A DNA stretch of 64,000 bases from Prunus persica (lineage: Eukaryota > Streptophyta > Magnoliopsida > Rosales > Rosaceae). The notes under the pieces are model-generated. The model did no database searches and was not told where the DNA came from. It saw nothing but the letters and a program-made list of their open reading frames with translations. Shown here one piece after another: positions 1 through 10,600 of the stretch (position 1 is its first letter; each line of letters begins with the position of its first letter). Location: contig NC_034013.1 in assembly GCF_000346465.2 (NCBI RefSeq), positions 2,057,865 through 2,121,864 of the forward strand. The letters run 5' to 3'. The translations under genes were made by a program, and so were the position numbers.

Positions 1-1507
1 CTTTCTACGTTCAAATAAAACACGACGTTATTGTGAATCAGTTATTCAGCATATTTACCGACGTCTTAAAGCAACGTAACAATGAAGAACCACGACGCTA
101 TTGTGAAGCAATTATTCAGGATATCACGTCGGTGAAGGATAAAGAACCGCCATGTAATTCAAAATAACACGACTCCAATCCCATAATACCGACGTCTAAA
201 AAACGAGATATATAATCTGAACGTTAAAAAATACGACGTCATCATACATTTTCCACGTCGCAAGTTCTTTTATAAATGAAGAGGAACGAAATTAATTCCG
301 ACGGAAATTCATTATAACCGCCGTCTAATAACAATTAAACGACGTTATTTGTAATACGGCTCCCATCATAATCTACGCCGTCTATATGTTCTGTAATACG
401 GCTCTCATTTATTTGGAACCGACGTTGTTTAGACGTTCAACGTCGTCTATATTATTAAGTGCGTCGTGAGTAATGAATACATATAAATACAACGTCGACT
501 ATATAAATGTATACGTCGTAAATAATGACACTGACAACTATTTCCACGTCATCTTTTTTAGAAAAATCGAAGTGGAAAATTTATTTCACGACGGTTTTTT
601 GTAAATAAGAGACGTTGTAGATTTCAATAACGTCGTCTTCTCATGTATTTAAAGACGTCATATTTTTTCTTGTCGTGTAAATTGTATTTAACGGCGTAGT
701 ATTTTAGTTGTCGTCGTTGTATGTATATCTTGCGGCCTTGTTCTTTTAATATGTGTCATATTTTTCTTTTTTAACGACGGTGATTTTTTTGAGTTGGTCG
801 TCTATTCTCATCCTCGACTATTTTCTAGAACTTTAGCAGACTAAACACGTCTGTTTTTATTGTTTTCCGACGTTGTTGTATTTAACAACGTCTAATATTT
901 ATCGTCGTTGTTTGTTTCTGAAAATAGGACGTATAAATTTTTTAATACGACTCTCATATATTTGTAACTGACGTTGTTTAGTTTTTCAACGTCTACTATA
1001 GAAACACATACGTCGTAAATAATGACACTGACAACTATTTCCACGTCATCTTTTATCGAAAAATCGAAGTGGAAAATTAATTGTACGACGGTTGTGTTTA
1101 TATGTGCGACGTAGTAGGTATCAATAACGTCGTCTTCTAATGTATTTAAAGACGTCATATTTTTTATTGTCGTGAAAATTATATTTAACGTCGGCGTATT
1201 TTTATTGTCGTCGTTGTATGTCTATCTTGCGGCCTTGTTCTCTTAATATGTGTCATATTTTCCCTTTTTAACGACGGTCTTTTTAGAGAATTGGTCGTCT
1301 ATTATCATCCTCGATTGCTTTTTTTAGATCTTTTTGCAGTACAAAGACGTCGTTTTGTATTTTTTGATGACGTTGTATAGTTTAACAACGACGGTTATTT
1401 AGCGTCGTGGTTTATGAGGGAAAAGATGACGGTGGATTCCACGACCATTGAAAAACCAAATACACGACGGTGATTTACCGTCGTCTTTTTGCTTTTTTGT
1501 AGTAGTG
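1..1507. mobile_element. Terminal/subterminal region of a CACTA (En/Spm-type) DNA transposon
   Basis: The stretch is saturated with short ACGACG/CGTCGT-type motifs in both orientations, the usual look of CACTA subterminal repeats. Read on the minus strand, its right edge (1491-1507) is CACTACTACAAAAAAGC, matching the CACTA terminus consensus. The other end lies outside the window, so element length and autonomy are unknown, and no transposase frame is visible in the part seen. Within it, roughly 518-1000 and 1015-1400 are similar (period about 497 bp), so the subterminal region itself contains a tandem duplication. The base after the terminus begins a different repeat array, which fixes the boundary at 1507/1508. 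Confidence 0.8.
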
Positions 1508-1510
1508 ATG

Positions 1511-3116
1511 GTACAGCCACACTAAGGCAATTTATCGGGGGCACCACATCCCCAGATAAATTTTGGAATCTGAAAAGTACAATAAATGAGAAAGCTTTTG
1601 TCTCCTCAACAAAGATTTGTCTTTTCTATGGGTACCATAGAAGTGTCTTCTCAACGAGTACCATAAATGTCTTCTCAACGGGTACCATAGAGCCACTAAC
1701 GTGAAAGCTGTGGTCATGAAAGAGACTCCACCAAAGAAGTATTTTCAATTAGGACGACTATTTTCAATTCTTCCCCCTTTTTTTATAGAAATTTTTTTAA
1801 TTTTTGTGTACTATTCCTCCTAAGAAATTTTTTTGAGATTTGGTACAAGGAAGAAAATCAAATGTGCCTGCCTCCTCATTGGTGTATCTTGTGCAAAATA
1901 TGTTTATAAAAAATAAAAAAAGATGCACAATCTGAAAACATTAGTTAGATATATTTATACATTTCTGCAAGGATTCAGTCATATTAGTGCTTCAAAATAA
2001 AATCTCAAACAATATTGCAACAAGTTGAGCAACATAAAATGAAACTAGAATGTTTTTAATTTTACTCACGGTACAGCCACACTGAGACAATTTATCAGCG
2101 GCACCACATCCCCAGATAAATTTTGGAATATGAAAAGTACAATAAATGAAAAAGCTTTTGTCTCCTCAACAAAGATTTGTCTTTTCTACGGGTACCATAG
2201 AATTGTCTTCTTAACGGGTACCATAGAGCCACTCACGTGAAGGCTGTGGTCACGAAAGAGACTCCACCAGAGAAGTATTTTCAATTCTTCCCCTTTTTTT
2301 TTTATTAGAAATTTTTTTAATTTTTGGGTACTCTTCCTCCTAAGAAAAAAATTTGAGATTTGGTACAAAGAAGAAAATCAAATGTGTCTGCCTCCTCATT
2401 GGTGTATCTTGTGCAAAATATGTTTATAAAAAATAAACAAAGAGGCACAATCTGGAAACATTAGTTAGATATATTTATACATTTTTGCAAGGATTCAGTC
2501 ATATTAGTGCTTCAAAATAAAATCCCAAACAATATTGCAACAAGTTGAGCAACATAAAATGAAAGTAGAATGTTTTTAATTTTACTCACAATACAACCAC
2601 ACTGAGGCAATTTATCAGCGGCACCACATCCCTAGATAAATTTTGGAATCTGAAAAGTACAATAAATGAGAAAGCTTTGTCTACTCAACAAAGATTTGTC
2701 TTCTCTACAGGTACAATAGAAGTGTCTTCTCAACGGGTACCATAGAGCTACTCACGTGAAGGCTGTGGTCGTGAAAGAGACTCAACCAAAGAAGTATTTT
2801 CAATGCTGACGACTATTTTCAGTTCTTCCCCTTTTTTTAGAAATTTTTTTAATTTTTGGATACTATTCCTCTTAAGAAAAAATTTGAGATTTGGTACAAA
2901 GAAGAAAATCAAATGTGTCTGCCTCCTCATTGGTGTATCTTGTGCAAAATATGTTTATAAAAAATTAAAAAAGAGGCACAATCTGGAAACATTAGTTAGA
3001 TATATTTATATATTTCTGCAAGGATTCAGTCATATTAGTGCTTCGAAATAAAATCCCAAACAATATTGCATCAGGTTGAGCAACATAAAATGAAACTAGA
3101 ATGTTTTTAATAATTT
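1511..3116. repeat. Three tandem copies of a ~520-560 bp repeat
   Basis: Copies start at 1511, 2071 and 2591 (periods 560 and 520), each opening with a sequence like gtacagccacactgaggc and ending in a gaatgttttta stretch. Copies are about 90 percent or more alike by eye. Within each unit (for example 1830-1880, 2350-2420, 2870-2945) lies a segment similar to 10185-10290, the decayed end of a LINE ORF2, so the unit appears partly retrotransposon-derived. Short ORFs inside differ between copies and are not genes. The array abuts the CACTA terminus. Confidence 0.85.
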
Positions 3117-3329
3117 ACTCAAATAAATTGTTGTGGTCCAATCTCCTGTAATAATTTACATTAATTAAAGGAAGTAATGACGAATTCAATAAGCAAACCA
3201 GTAACATCAGGTTCAATTATAAAGAAGGTTTTAACTAAGTTATTAGCCATTTACTGTAAACAAGATGGCACAGTAGCAGACCCAATTTCTAAAAATAACA
3301 ATAGCACAAATTAAAAATAAGCAGCAAAT
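3117..3329. other. Short intergenic spacer
   Basis: AT-rich spacer between the 530-bp repeat array and the copied HGL1 segment. Nothing recognisable was seen. Confidence 0.5.
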
Positions 3330-4020
3330 TGCAACATATATGACTCCTGGATGATTGACTTGGGCATGAAAGTTAAGGCAGCCGTGGTCGTTTGGGGAAT
3401 AGATGAAGAAACATGGAGCTGCTTAGAAAATACATCCAAAACCTAGGCATGAAAGTTAAGGCAGCCTCACCATACCAAAACAAAATAGCTTCAAAATTAT
3501 CCAGCAATAGAACTTGTCATGAAGGACTTGGGTGCACTGCGGTAAGAAAATATAGGCATGAAAGTTAAGGCACCTAGACATTTTTAGGCTTTGCTTTAAG
3601 AAAATATATGGTTCCAACTTCCTTGAAAACCCAAAGTACATAAAGAAAACATGGAGCTGCTTAGAAAATACATCCAAAACCTAGGTCCTCTAGTGTTTTC
3701 TTTTGTAAGTAGAAAACTAGTCGAAATTCAGATCATAGGGCCACTACCCAAGTACACAGATCTGAAAAGGTAAGTAGCAAAACTAATAGAGTAGAAGATG
3801 TAGCCGGAGACCTGTATGTATAACAGTTATCTGCGTTCTAAGAAGGTTATCTTACTCCAATTTATGGAACAGTGGCTCAACCAGAAGCAACAGCCAATAT
3901 TTAATAAAGGGATAATTCAGGAAACAACCACAATAGTTATTCACAATGCAGAAGCATGACAAACCTCTTCCCCAAACGACCACCGCTCATGGTCAGTGGT
4001 GTCCATTTCAGAGTGCCAGC
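3330..4020 (-). pseudogene. Scrambled partial copy of the HGL1 gene (intron 12 plus end of exon 12)
   Basis: 3330-3560 matches HGL1 intron sequence at about 14160-14370, including the copia reverse-transcriptase relic (MKDLGALR in both). 3575-4010 matches 15395-15830. The part at 3953-4010 corresponds to the 3' end of HGL1 exon 12: on the minus strand it still reads DHERWSFGEE before a GTTTGTCATGC splice-donor context, as at 15788. About 1 kb of the source (14370-15390) is absent, and a segment around 3405-3450 is itself repeated at 3645-3690, so the copy was rearranged. It cannot encode a protein. It lies about 3.7 kb beyond the 3' end of HGL1. Confidence 0.8.
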
Positions 4021-4509
4021 CAAAGACAATGGTGTCCTTTTTTTCTTTTCTTTTTTTGGTTACAGGGAAGGCCGAAGCCAAAGACAAGAAAAGACTAAAC
4101 ATGCACTGACCTAACATGGGGGAGGACGGTTTTAACTTTTTCACAGGGCCCTCCCTAACAACTGCAAACTATTTGGATTCTCTGTGAAACATGGTTTAAC
4201 ATTTTCACAGGGAGAGGGCGGTTTCTTGTCATCTTTTTTCCGAGACGATCAATCAATCCATCAAATCAAACATGTTATTCTTATACAGCTGGTTATTGAG
4301 TTCTCATACGGTACGTACGGTCTTATTGAGTTCTGGCTGTTACTCTTAATACCATGTTACTCTTATACAGCTGTATTTGACAGCTCATCATTGTACTTTA
4401 ATATAAAGCTTGTACAAACCATTCTTTCAGTTAATGGATTAAGAGAGAGAGAGAGAGTTGATCATTTTTCACACGACTGCGTTTTCTCTTGAGAGCTCCA
4501 TTCGATTCT

Positions 4510-4775
4510 ATGGCGGTTTACTTGCTCTGTGAAGCAGCTACAGGGTACTCTCTATTCCTGGCTCACGGGCTCGATCTGATCGGGCAGAATACGGATGCAG
4601 TTTCAGGGCTCCGTTTCAGACCTGAACCGGTTTGCGAAAGTAGTCAAGCTCACAGCTTTTTGCCCATTTCAGTCGGCCCTTGATGACTATAGCCAATGCG
4701 TCGCAGTCTCCGAAGGCTAAAGCTTGCTGTTTTACATTTTTTTCATTTATTTGATTATCTTAGTTGTCAGGTTTC

Positions 4776-4838
<63 letters not shown>

Positions 4839-6600
4839 TGGGAATAATATATACCTAGAAACTATCTGCTGCTTCTAACATTACTAATGTGTAGTATTTT
4901 TGCTTGAAAATTGCTTTATAAATTGTACTTGAAGAAACACTATGTTAGTCCTACTTGAATATTCGAACTTTCTTTCCCTGCCCCACGTTTATCCCCATAA
5001 CTTGATAAAGTACCCCATTTCGCATATTTTTAATCTCAAATGGTTTAATACTCCATGTAATCTACGGTAGAACAAGTATACTTTTGCACTGCATCTTTAG
5101 TTGGTCGGCGTATTTCAATGATTATTTTTTGCTTGCAAATTGGTCAATACAAATTAAGGGTCTGTATGGTTGAATTTCAGGGTGTATGACTGATGAGTTG
5201 AGGAACTTTTTGGAACTTAATCTCCCAAAAGTCAAGGAAGGTAAGAGGCCAAAATTCAGTTTGGGAGTGGCTGAACATAAGATTGGTTCTCACATCTTTC
5301 AAGTGACTAAAATTCCCTGACAAAGTAATGAGTTTGTTCATGAGCTGCTTCGTGGAGTGCAGCTGCATTTTGATAGGGTTTATCATTATAAATGTCTACT
5401 AGTTTTTGTTTTGGGTTTCTTGTTTTGTGGGTTTAAAATATAATGACATTATCCTTTCTTTTGCTTTTTCTTTCTCTTTTTCAGACTGTGGACTTGGACA
5501 AAGCCCGACTTGGTCTCGGCAGCAGTTACAGCATGGGGCAAGGTCAAGTTTAATCCTGACCGAGTTGGCAATACGGTGATTCAAGCAATCTCCATTCTAG
5601 ATAACCTTGATAAGGTTATAAATTCCTTCTCCATGAGATTCAGGTATGACACTGGCATTGACACAGATATCTTATATATATATATATAACAGTAAACCAG
5701 CTGCATCTTCTGGAAGAGCTTGTTGATTGTGATGAGTTTTTTTAAAATTTGCTCCTCAGAGAATGGTACTCTTGGCATTTTCCTGAACTGGGAAAAAGTG
5801 TCACTGACAATTATCTCTATGCTAAAGTGGCAAAAAGTATTGAAGACAAGTCAAGATTGTCCGAAGACAGACTTCCAGATTTAACTGATATTGTTGGGCA
5901 TGAAGATAAGGCAAAGGAGATTATTGAAGCTGCCAAAGCATCCATGGGTAAGATTCCGTAATGTATTGCCTGTCATTCATTCATTTCTTTATTATATATT
6001 CGTTATTCTTATTGTTACTTTCTGGGTTCTTTTTATTTTTCACAGGGCAGGATTTTTCTCTAGCTGACTTTGATATTGTTCAGCAATTTGCAGAGAGGTT
6101 GGCGGGTCTATCTGAGTACAGGAAAGGCATTTATGATTTCCCAGGTATTAAAATGAATGATATTGCACCCAATTTGGCCTCCTTAATTGGTGTAGTAGTT
6201 GGAGCTCGATTGATATCTCATGCCTGTAGTCTCACGAATTTGGCTCTCTTCTACCCTTCAGATCCCTGGCGCAGAGAAAGCTCTCTTCAGGTGCGCTTTT
6301 ACTTTACCTTAGCTTTCCTTCCATTGTGTGTCGTATATACCACATGAAAGTTTGTTGATCAGTTTGACAATTTTTATTTGTATTTTTTTGAGATAATCAG
6401 TATGACAAAATTAAGAGAACTAAAAGAAAGAAAAAATATACTCATTTGTTCTTATCAATCAATTTGCAGGGCATTAAAAACCAGGGGAAACACACCCAAA
6501 TATAGACTGATATTCCATTCATCTTTTATTGGTCGAGCATCTGCGCGGAACAAGGGACGAATGGCTCGTTATCTTGCAAACAAGTGTTCTATTGCAAAAT
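4510..6600 (+). pseudogene. NOP56: Unprocessed, truncated NOP56-like (box C/D snoRNP core protein) pseudogene
   Basis: NOP56 is a core protein of nucleolar box C/D snoRNPs that guide rRNA 2'-O-methylation. Six exon-like blocks follow the family in order: 4510-4715 (starts MAVYLLCEAATGYSLFLAHG), 5181-5377, 5485-5643, 5760-5947 ([10 protein letters not shown]), 6046-6290 (KMNDIAPNLASLIG) and 6470-6600 (GRASARNKGRMARYLANKCS). Introns are retained, so this is a duplicated rather than retroposed copy. It is broken by a frameshift near 4605 in exon 1, a one-base loss at the start of exon 2, an in-frame TGA at 5318, a frameshift in the middle of exon 3 and another near 6255. The lysine-rich C-terminal part is missing: homology stops at 6600, next to the left arm of an inverted repeat. 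Exon 1 lacks a GT donor (a GC follows at 4716). Confidence 0.9.
4778..4835. repeat. (GA)n microsatellite, 58 bp
   Basis: Uninterrupted AG dinucleotide run inside the first intron of the NOP56 pseudogene. Confidence 0.97.
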
Positions 6601-6601
6601 A

Positions 6602-7008
6602 TTGGCTTCTCTATATAAACTCCCCAACCCACCACCTTCACTCTCACCCCTCATCCCACCCTTATCATTAATTCGATTTCATCATGAATTATACTACATT
6701 ATTCGAAGCTCTTGGAGTCCAACGTGATTCCAACATTCTACTCCAGTATATTCCTACCCGCTGTCCTGTTAAAATGCATAGTATTGACCATGCCGGAGAC
6801 CGTGTTCATCAAGATCTCCGACAACTCACGATTGTAGTCTCCTAAACAATCCTCTATAATATACTGGAGTAGAATGTTGGAATCACGTTGGATTTCAAGA
6901 GCTTCGAATAATATAGTATAATTCATGATGGAATGAATTTAATGATAAGAGTGGGATGAGGGGTGAGAGTGAAGGTGGTGGGTTGGGGGGTTTATATAGA
7001 GAAACCAA
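6602..7008. repeat. Long inverted repeat carrying two convergent promoter/start-codon modules
   Basis: Arms 6602-6752 and 6858-7008 (about 150 bp each, near 93 percent complementary by eye) flank a 105-bp spacer. Each arm reads inward as TATA box (CTATATAAAC near 6611 on plus; mirror near 6991-6998 on minus), a pyrimidine-rich leader, then ATG and a short frame beginning MNYT.LFEAL (ATG at 6684 on plus, 6926 on minus). The plus frame ends in the spacer region; the minus frame runs 62 codons to 6738. The encoded peptide is not one I recognise. The arrangement looks like an inverted duplication of a gene's 5' end, so read-through RNA would fold into a long hairpin. The left arm begins where NOP56 homology ends. 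No clear target-site duplication is seen. Confidence 0.85.
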
Positions 7009-7670
7009 AACCTTGGGTTGTAATAAAGCTAGCAAAGTACATGAAGCATTATGAGTCGGCTGTTTCTCATATCAAACTGATAAAAAGCATCACCAACAAG
7101 AATGGAAATTGATTTCTTGGTTTTGATACTTACATTTTTTATTTTTTTATTTCCTAAAAAGTATAGTTTTTACAAAAAGATCCCACTTCTAATCTACGAG
7201 GGTTTGATTTGGGCTAGCTATATATAGATGGTGTAACAATACAAGTGCCAGTATAACGCAAAAGCTTCGATCTTGTTCATGTCAGCCAAATCCAATTGGG
7301 TTGTTTAATTGCTTTGGGCCTTGGACAAGCATGGCACAAGATAAATGAGGTTTTTATTTCTAGACAAAACTTTGTAATATTTTTTAGGGATACTGCTGTT
7401 AAACTTATATATAAGAAGGCCACGGTGGAGTAAATGAGAAACATGGTGCTTATTGAAAACAAAAAAAAAAATGCAAATCTGAGGCCCTAGTTTTTGTTTC
7501 ACAATCTCAATCAAGTCTTATGTAAAATTGTAGTGCATAAAACATTTCTCACGTTCACAATGCCACACTTAGCAGTGTTATACAATATCTCAACTTCTAT
7601 GACTTTAAGATCCCTTTTTTTCTTGGTAAATATGATTATACAACAGTGAAATTAAATTACCACTCTTTTT
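7009..7670. other. Intergenic region downstream of HGL1
   Basis: AT-rich spacer between the inverted repeat and the HGL1 stop codon (7671). The part nearest 7671 should contain the HGL1 3' UTR on the minus strand. No gene is recognised in it. Confidence 0.5.
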
Positions 7671-10600
7671 TTACGGGATTGTGATGACCTCGTACTCATG
7701 GGCGACTCTGAGAGGTGACTTCTTTGAAACAGGCCTTTCCTCAGACCACAGCTCCAAATTAACAGTACCAGTTCCCCAGTGGATTAGGCATTTGTAAACC
7801 TGGCTAACATCAAACCGATTCAGTAGCCCCAACCCAAGACATTTATCAATCAGCATCCATTCACCTGTTGCAAAAATCATAATGAAAGAAAAGCTTGATC
7901 AAATATAACCATTTTCAAGAGTGAACTAAATTTTTTGAAAATTTGATTTCTTTTTATGGATGCAATGACAAAGAAAATAGGAGGGAAATAGAAAGAAATC
8001 TAAGCAATTTCCTGAACATTTTCGTGACATTCAAAGTGAGGTATAGTTCCACATTTTGAGCAGGATAACAAAGTTCCAATGTCTCATTGTAATGAATGTA
8101 AGACATTGAAAGATAGATAGCATTACCATTAGGCAATAAATTCCCTTCATAGAACTGCTCCTCAGATTCAGGCCAAATTTCATGCTTTGACCCATCAATG
8201 GCTGTAAATGAGACATATGATTCTGTGGGGTGCAAGAGGGTGAACATTGGATGTACTCTCAGGCAGACCAGCCTGCAAAGAGAAAACAAAAACAGACAAA
8301 ATTATGCACAAAGGAAATGATATTTACGGAAAGAAAAAAAAAAAAGGCACGCAAAGTGAAAATCAGAATTCAAATCCATCCAAGGATTTTCCATGTCAAA
8401 ATTTGAAGTTACAGGAAAAACAAGGATTTAAACTGCAAGTTAACAGAAAGTCACGAATGTCTGAGATTATTTGAAATAAAAGTAAGAGAGGGGAGCAACT
8501 TGTGAACTCCTCCATTTAGTCATAGTAAGAAATTCACATTTTGTTTCTAATTTAGTAGTCAAACATTTATACATTTTGGTTATATATGTTTAAATATATA
8601 TATATATAAAATATCTATATGTGTGTGTGTATAGAGAGAACAAAAGGGAGAGGAGGGGGATTTGTTGGAGCAAACCTTGAAAATCCACCAGAACCAGCAC
8701 CAACTTTGCGTGCTATAATGCTAGAGTCGATTCGGAAAACCTTGGGATCATTCTTTGCAATATATATCTGTCGCTGGAGAACCAAACCACCCCCAATATC
8801 ACCTTCTAACAAAAGACATTCCTGCTCTCCAGCATGCTCAAGATTCCGCCTGCATTGACGTTTCAGATAATAATACAAGAACTATCATAATGCCCATTAA
8901 ACATACATACATACACACATACAAATGTATCCATTTACTCCATTTATTTTTACTCAACCAGGAAAAAATGGTCCTTCATATTTGAACTACAACATGGCTA
9001 AAATGTTCACATACTTTGCAACTAAAATAGAAAAGTATTAATTGATGGGAACTATAAAGCAGCTCTACAAAGGGTGGTGGCTCTTTGAGATACAATACAT
9101 TAACATGGTCTTAAAATAAAATAAAACATACAACAAATGTTTAAAGTTTAGAAGGTTTAAGGACAGAACCTCATAGCTAGAAGAATATATTGAAGACATA
9201 TAGTAATAGGATAGCTGAAAAATATCACCTGCTTTTCACATCTAATCTATACTATGAAGTAATTTGGGGTGTCACTCTGGTGCAATTTTAGTTTAGCATA
9301 TGTTAAAGTTCTACTCGTTGAAATTTTATTAGATAGTTAAAAATCTTGACACCAAGGATTGTATAAAAGAATACTTTCTAGTTTGACTACGGGAATATTT
9401 TTGGGAAACTCAGGATCGTAATGACATCAGAATTTGGTCTCATAAGGAAAACCCCAATATTTATTCAGAAACTCACTCTGTAACATTGTATTCCTCAGTA
9501 CATCCAGCAGAGCGGTACTCAGTACCACTATACTCTTCATACCCATTAACCTCAACCCTACTGTGAAGCCACTGTGTCCCTGCAACAATAACCGCATATA
9601 AGTATCAACTATAGAGAGAATCCTGAAGTGATGTAGGGTTACAACCCTTATTTTTCATCATCTTGAAAAAAACATCAATTCGTGCAACAAAATCATAATT
9701 TGGAAAGTTTGTACCTAGTTTATCATGTTTCTGTCCTTGGAGTTCCTCAACTAATTATTCGTAATGGAATAGACTCATGGTTGTGTAAAATCTCAGTCAT
9801 TATCAAAACTAAAAATTTTGTGGCAGAGACTGGACTTTATCCATCATTTTAATGTTTATCACTTCATGTCTATCCTTCGTGCTTAAAATTTCTTCGTCTT
9901 TTCAGGCTGTCTAGGGGTTAACATTGTAGGGTGGCTTATTGGCAGAGGTTCATGCAGGTCAAGTAAATTGAAATTTTATTCCAAAGAAATTTACATGAAC
10001 AAGAGATTGAGGAGTTTGCTGCACTTCGGTAGTTTTGGAGAATATTCGGGTTTCAGCATGTAGTCCAGATAGGTGGAAATGGAAACTGGATTCTTCAGTG
10101 GTTTTATCTTTGTTAAAGTTTTCTATTTGATAATTAATCCCTTTCTGTGTTCCAGCCTACTAAAATTATTTGGAAGTCTACTGTTCCTCCCAAGAAAACA
10201 CTTGCAATTTGGTACAAAGAAGAAAATCCAATGTGTCTGCCTCCTCATTGGTGAATCTTGTGGGGAAAAAAGAGGCAGAATCTGGAACTCGCTCTAACAA
10301 TGTCCATATGCTTTGGGCTATGGTGGCGGTTGGTTCAGGTAGCAGGGGTTAATGGATTATTCGTCATTCACTCTTAAACATTCTTTGTCAAAAGTGTATG
10401 TCTTTCATCCGTGGAAGAAAGGCTAGAGTTTTGTGTAATTGTGCAGTGCTAGGTGGTTTGTGGGTAATATGGTTGGAAAGAAAAGGAAGAACTTTTCAGA
10501 AGTATAGTGAGGATGAAGTGTGATGTCCACACTGAGCACATCAATCTTGGGAAATTCGGAAAACATTCTTTTTAACAATTTAATGAATTTTATCCTCTTT

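Noticed and set aside
3941..4144. 67-codon minus-strand ORF
   Set aside because: It contains only a copied HGL1 exon end fused to repeat DNA, with no start or gene structure of its own.
4184..4492. 102-codon plus-strand ORF just before the NOP56 copy
   Set aside because: Hydrophobic AT-rich frame without a recognised domain; more likely the old promoter or 5' UTR region of the NOP56 copy.
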